From Dinochytrium kinnereticum (lineage: Eukaryota; Chytridiomycota; Chytridiomycetes; Chytridiales; Chytridiaceae), in the NCBI GenBank assembly GCA_027604005.1, contig JADGJT010000006.1, positions 1 through 64,000 of the forward strand: a stretch of DNA of 64,000 bases. Reading direction: 5' to 3'. The notes below the pieces were generated by a model. That model was not told the origin of the DNA and searched no databases. It saw only the letters and a list, made by a program, of their open reading frames with translations. Below are positions 60,241 to 64,000 of this stretch, in pieces (the first letter of the stretch is position 1; each line of letters starts with the position of its first letter). The position numbers and the translations under genes were made by a program.

Positions 60241-62595
60241 TTAAAGGCTAGAATTCCAGTGATGACGTAGTTTTGTCACTTCAGGTTTGAGCCATGGGTG
60301 GTTAAGAACCTATACGCAAAACAGTCAAAAATCAAATTACAAACGACGCAAAGTCTAACCTCTTCAATATCCGCCCGTTCAGAAACATCCGCACATAAAA
60401 GCCTCTCAATCAAATTCCGGCACCCTGAAAAGGTTAGAATAAACGAGTTTGTTTTGATTTGTAACCATAAGTGTTTGAATCCGACTCGAGTCTATAAGGG
60501 TACTTATAAGTCCCCTGCAAGATTTCAGCGCGAGTCTGAAAAGGATTCTCCCCGTAAACAATGGTAAAAAGCAGCACCCCTAAAGACCAAAGCTCCGCTT
60601 CGGGTCCTCGGAATGGTTCTCCACGTGCAATTTCTGGTGAGGCGAAGTGAGCTGTTCCATTAAACTTCGTGAAATAGTCTTCGCGTCTTCGTGGCAGCAT
60701 GGAAGCTGAACCAAAGTCCACGATTTTTATCATGTAGTTGGAGTCGATGACGATATTCTTCACCGTTATGTGTAAGCCAAACAAAAGGATGTTAAGTTTA
60801 TATTCACCTCATCTTTAAGGTCGCGATGTACTACTCGGTTTTCGTGGAGGTATTTAATGGCTAAAGCGATCTGAGCAAAGATCTTCTTTCCGATGAATTC
60901 AGGTATTCTCCTGTCTGTTAAGAAGCATACGGGTTACCTCCATAGAAACCTATAAATTTTTACTTACGAGCATCTAATCAGAGTGTCAGATAAAAACAGG
61001 ATTGATGACAAAATCTCTTACCAATACATTCAAATAAATCACAGGAAGTCCGCTTCCTTAAAGCCTTCAACTCTCCCGTCTTAAAAAAGTCTACCTTTGC
61101 CCCCTCCACATTCTGCCCGGCCTCCGAAGCCGAGGCATGTCGCTTTGGCGCACGAATACCAGGATTCTTTTCAGGTGATAAAATAGGGTTCGCAGGATCC
61201 CATTGAGTTCCATGCAATTCCGTGACGAGAAGTACGTATTTGTCTTCTTCAATGTAATCAATAAACCGAACTACACCGGGGTGAGAGAGGTTTTTGAGAA
61301 TATGTACTTCGAGGGGGATGCGAGAGCGTGATAGATCTTCCACCCATAGGTCTTTGTGGATTTTGGATTTGATGATGAATTTAACTGCAACCTTTATAAT
61401 ATGAGTGATGAGTTTTGTGTCGTCACCAAATATAAATCCTAAGGTCTGGGAATTTCTATCTTAGCTAACTCACCTCGAAATTATCTCTTTTCCTCTTCGC
61501 TGTGAAGACAAAGCCAAAGGCCCCGTCTCCTAACAAGTCGCCCAGCTCATAACCTTCAGCGAATTTGCGGGACAACGTTGACTTTCCCGTCAATAAACTC
61601 GTGATTTCTGCCTGTCTTTTCCTCTTCTCCTCTTCTTCCCTAAGCGCCACACTACTTTCCACCGTTTTAGGGACCGGCGGCGTAGGCGTCGAATCTACTG
61701 CCCCGCTGATTGTTCTTGAACTATTCTCTAACTTCAATCCGTGGGGGGAGATGGCCCCAGCAGTCTTGCTTTCCGAAATCAAACCAGAATCAACACTCTT
61801 TCCACACTCTCTAGCCTCTGCTGATGTCGCAACCTTCCCAGAATTTACGGGTGAAACATCATCTTTAAAGAACTTATTGAGTATGCTTCGAACATTCATG
61901 GATGATTTTCGGGTTGGAAGGTTGGAGGTTGGACGGGAAGGTCTTGACGCGACAGGGTTGGGGACTGGGGAGGGTTGCTGGTCTGTCCAGGCGACATCGG
62001 ATTGTGAGCGATAGGAATCGGTGGGGTCACGATGTGCGGAGATGGTGGGCTGTGATGTTGGGGTTGTTGGTAGAGGTTTGGGAGTGTCGGAGGGTGATTT
62101 GGTGAAGGTGTCAAGATTGAAGCTTCGTGTTGTTGGTGTGCCTGCAATAGACATCGCGTTTATATTCTTTGCAACGGAATCAACCCCATCGTAATCAGAT
62201 CTCCACTGAAATATGCTAGTAAAGTTAAGGAACTTGTTCGGCCTCTCCGCAAGTCCGGGCTTCGTCTTCTTGATGCCAGCCGTGGTTGATGTCGGCCTGT
62301 ACCGTCCTGTGTCAAGAGAATTCGACCTCTGACACGGACTAATTGCTGGTCTTCTGTCGTTAGGTGTAGGTGTCTTTCTGAAGCTTCCTCCAGTCTTCCA
62401 AAACTCCGAGGACTGCTGTCGCATCATGTCACTGCCTGCATTGGTTAAAGTTGCAGCAGAGCTCTGCCGAGACGCCTGATGGTCCCACGACGCATTCCGT
62501 TTCCCCGTCGAATCAACCTCTCCATCAGGGTCGCTGCTACTCCCAGAAAGCATCTTGAGCGGCGTCGGCGGCGGGTGTGAAGTGACGGGGAGCAT
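60241..62595 (-). CDS. Ser/Thr protein kinase of the PAS-kinase (PASK/PSK) type
   Basis: Start ATG at 62595. About 340 residues of Ser/Thr/Pro-rich sequence with no PAS domain that I can see precede the kinase: glycine loop LGDGAFGFVF, VAVKFIIKSKIHKDLWVED, ELHG hinge, catalytic HRDLKDEN, DFGSAS, GTAHFASPEIARGEPFRGPE, LWSLGVLLFTIVYGENPF, and C-terminal NHPWLKPEV before a stop at 60241. Lysine, HRD and DFG are all intact. The KSKIHKDLWVED, FRGPEAELWSLG and VYGENPF features match PAS kinase, which in yeast directs glucose use and glycogen/glucan metabolism. A roughly 55-residue insert follows the hinge (ELHGTQWDPAN to RTSCDLFECI), where PASK has only a few residues. Exon borders are good. Confidence 0.85.
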
Positions 62596-62865
62596 TGTTT
62601 TTCAAGTAGAGGACCGAACGAGGAGATTGTCAAACAGAGCCTCAATAACAAGGGATTTTCAGTTTGAACTCCGCCTGAACTTTGAATTGTTTGTTTTTTT
62701 TCTCCTTGGGATTGCATCAAACAAAGCGCGCCGGCCGGAACATTTTATCTGAGCTATTGGTCCTAACGGAAATTCATTGATGTTGATGATGTGAATTGAG
62801 TCGGAGGGATATGGTGAATGCGAATGAGGACATTGTAGCAAGATATCCAAACATGAGAAAATCTA

Positions 62866-64000
62866 TTACACATCATTGAAATACTGCCCGATCTTAAAGT
62901 ATTTGTTCCGGAACCGCGAATGTGCCGGCGCATCGCCCTCCGGCTTATCCCAGTCAGCATCAGGTTCTGATTCAAGCAACTTCTCCATGGTGATCAGCCT
63001 CCGTGCCCACTTGCCAAAAAACTGTTCCGAGTTCGCAACCACGCGCAGACGAGGATGACTCGGTATATCCGATGGATGATATTCGTCTGGAACAGTAGGA
63101 AGCCAGTAAACCAGCCTACCTCCGGGAACCATCATTTCTGCGGCGAATGAGACCAGATCCAGAATAACTTCGTGTAGCTCATAAGGGACTGTTTGGGGAA
63201 GTTTCGGGTCTCCATTCCTAATATATAATTCAGAGGCAATGAGCCCTAGGTATGAGGAAAATAGCGGAACAGAAAACAAATTTTAGTTTAACATACGGTT
63301 TGAAAAAGGTTGTTTTGGGGGGCATCTTGTCATTGACACCAATCTTTCTTGCTCCTGCTCTCACACCATAAGGAGGCTACATTATGTTTAACTGTTATTT
63401 AAACTAAAATGACTTACATCACACACAATTGCGTCCCACAGCGGTGTCTTCCTCCATGGATTATGAGCTATAAGGGATCAAAAACCGCATAACACCAGCA
63501 GCACCAACCAATATCAGTGACAATATTATCCAGAACCCTACTGCCCAAGTTGTATTGGGCCACATTTGTTTTTATGCTTTTCGAATCTTTCGCTATTAGA
63601 TAAAATTTGATGAACACGGTTGGTTACCTTTGCCTCGAATTTGCCTCCCGTCAATATCTGACCCCATCGTGTAAGCTCCAAAATGAGCAGCACTTAGTAT
63701 AACACTTCCAGTTCCAACGAAAGGATCTAAAACCATGGATCCTTCCTTTGCCTTACAGGCACAGTATTGGTAATGAGTTGATAAATGAAAAAAAGTACGT
63801 AACACTTACAAGGGCCTGGTTTGCCATTATAAGAGAGAGCTCTGCGTCCATAGATGTTGTACCAAGGTAACCTCTCTTTTTTAAGTCAAATCGGTTGACG
63901 ATTGCTCTGTTCCCTGTCGCAAGCTACACCCTTAGAAACTGGCGCCGGAGAGCAAAAAAAGGAGAGAGCAAGTAATACCAAGATTCCGAAAATACATCTT
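62866..64000 (-). CDS. TRM11: tRNA (guanine-10-N2)-methyltransferase catalytic subunit, 5' part beyond window
   Basis: The 3' exons lie in the window; the gene continues past the right edge, so the N-terminal THUMP region is missing. Seen in order are NRFDLKKRGYLGTTSMDAEL and LIMANQAL, SAM motif MVLDPFVGTGSVILSAAHFG, AYTMGSDIDGRQIRGKG, the catalytic-type DPPYG followed by VRAGARKIGVNDKMPP, then VPGGRLVYWLP and KWARRLITMEKLL, ending NKYFKIGQYFNDV at 62866. This is the TRMT11 pattern. With its partner TRM112 it methylates G10 of tRNAs in the cytoplasm. The kinase gene follows in tandem on the same strand about 270 bp downstream. Confidence 0.93.

Overview
This window reads as nuclear DNA of a zoosporic (flagellated) fungus, most likely a chytrid-type lineage. 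Genes carry many short GT-AG introns and are packed tightly on both strands. A fungal-style ferrichrome-type peptide synthetase lies on the same contig as DRC7, a subunit of the motile-cilium dynein regulatory complex, and a soluble-adenylyl-cyclase-like gene. Dikarya lack the last two. No transposon, CRISPR array, rRNA or convincing tRNA was seen.

Left third (0.5-24.6 kb): a two-gene hydroxamate siderophore locus. On the minus strand, one 995-residue protein joins an L-ornithine N5-monooxygenase (SidA/PvdA type) to a C-terminal GNAT-type hydroxyornithine acyltransferase (IucB/SidF/SidL type). These two steps are normally separate fungal enzymes. Divergently, across a 1.5 kb AT-rich spacer, lies an NRPS of about 6,116 residues (17 exons; the spliced length is an exact multiple of three). 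I read its domains as A-T-C, (broken A)-T-C, T-C, A-T-C, A-T-C, A-T-C: four full A domains, one A remnant, six T and six C domains, and no thioesterase. Six carriers fit a hexapeptide of three N5-acyl-N5-hydroxyornithines plus three amino acids, as in ferrichromes. However, the A-poor T-C repeats sit inside the enzyme, not at its C-terminus as in ascomycete SidC. Because the product ring is cyclic, a permuted module order could make the same compound. This is the most interesting content of the window.

Middle (25-40.5 kb): convergent to the NRPS is a long minus-strand class III nucleotide cyclase of the ADCY10 type (two cyclase domains, a STAND/AAA-like ATPase and a helical-repeat C-terminus). 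Then come a mostly empty stretch with one doubtful small gene, a cysteine-rich signal-anchored protein of unknown function, an ELO-family fatty acid elongase, and an unrecognised long coiled-coil protein.

Right third (40.7-64 kb): compact housekeeping genes, largely in head-to-head pairs with start codons only 43-65 bp apart: a two-module AAA+ ATPase (AFG2/SPATA5L1-like), a tiny membrane protein (COX14-like candidate), ATP synthase subunit g, a UBE2O-type E2/E3, Elongator ELP3, a kinesin-7-like motor, UTP23, TRAX, DRC7, a PAS-kinase-type Ser/Thr kinase, and TRM11, which is cut by the right edge.

Exon borders were placed by eye from GT-AG sites, reading frame and family motifs. They are firm for the siderophore genes, the elongase, ATP20 and COX14-like genes, and approximate for the cyclase, AAA, kinesin, coiled-coil and DRC7 genes.
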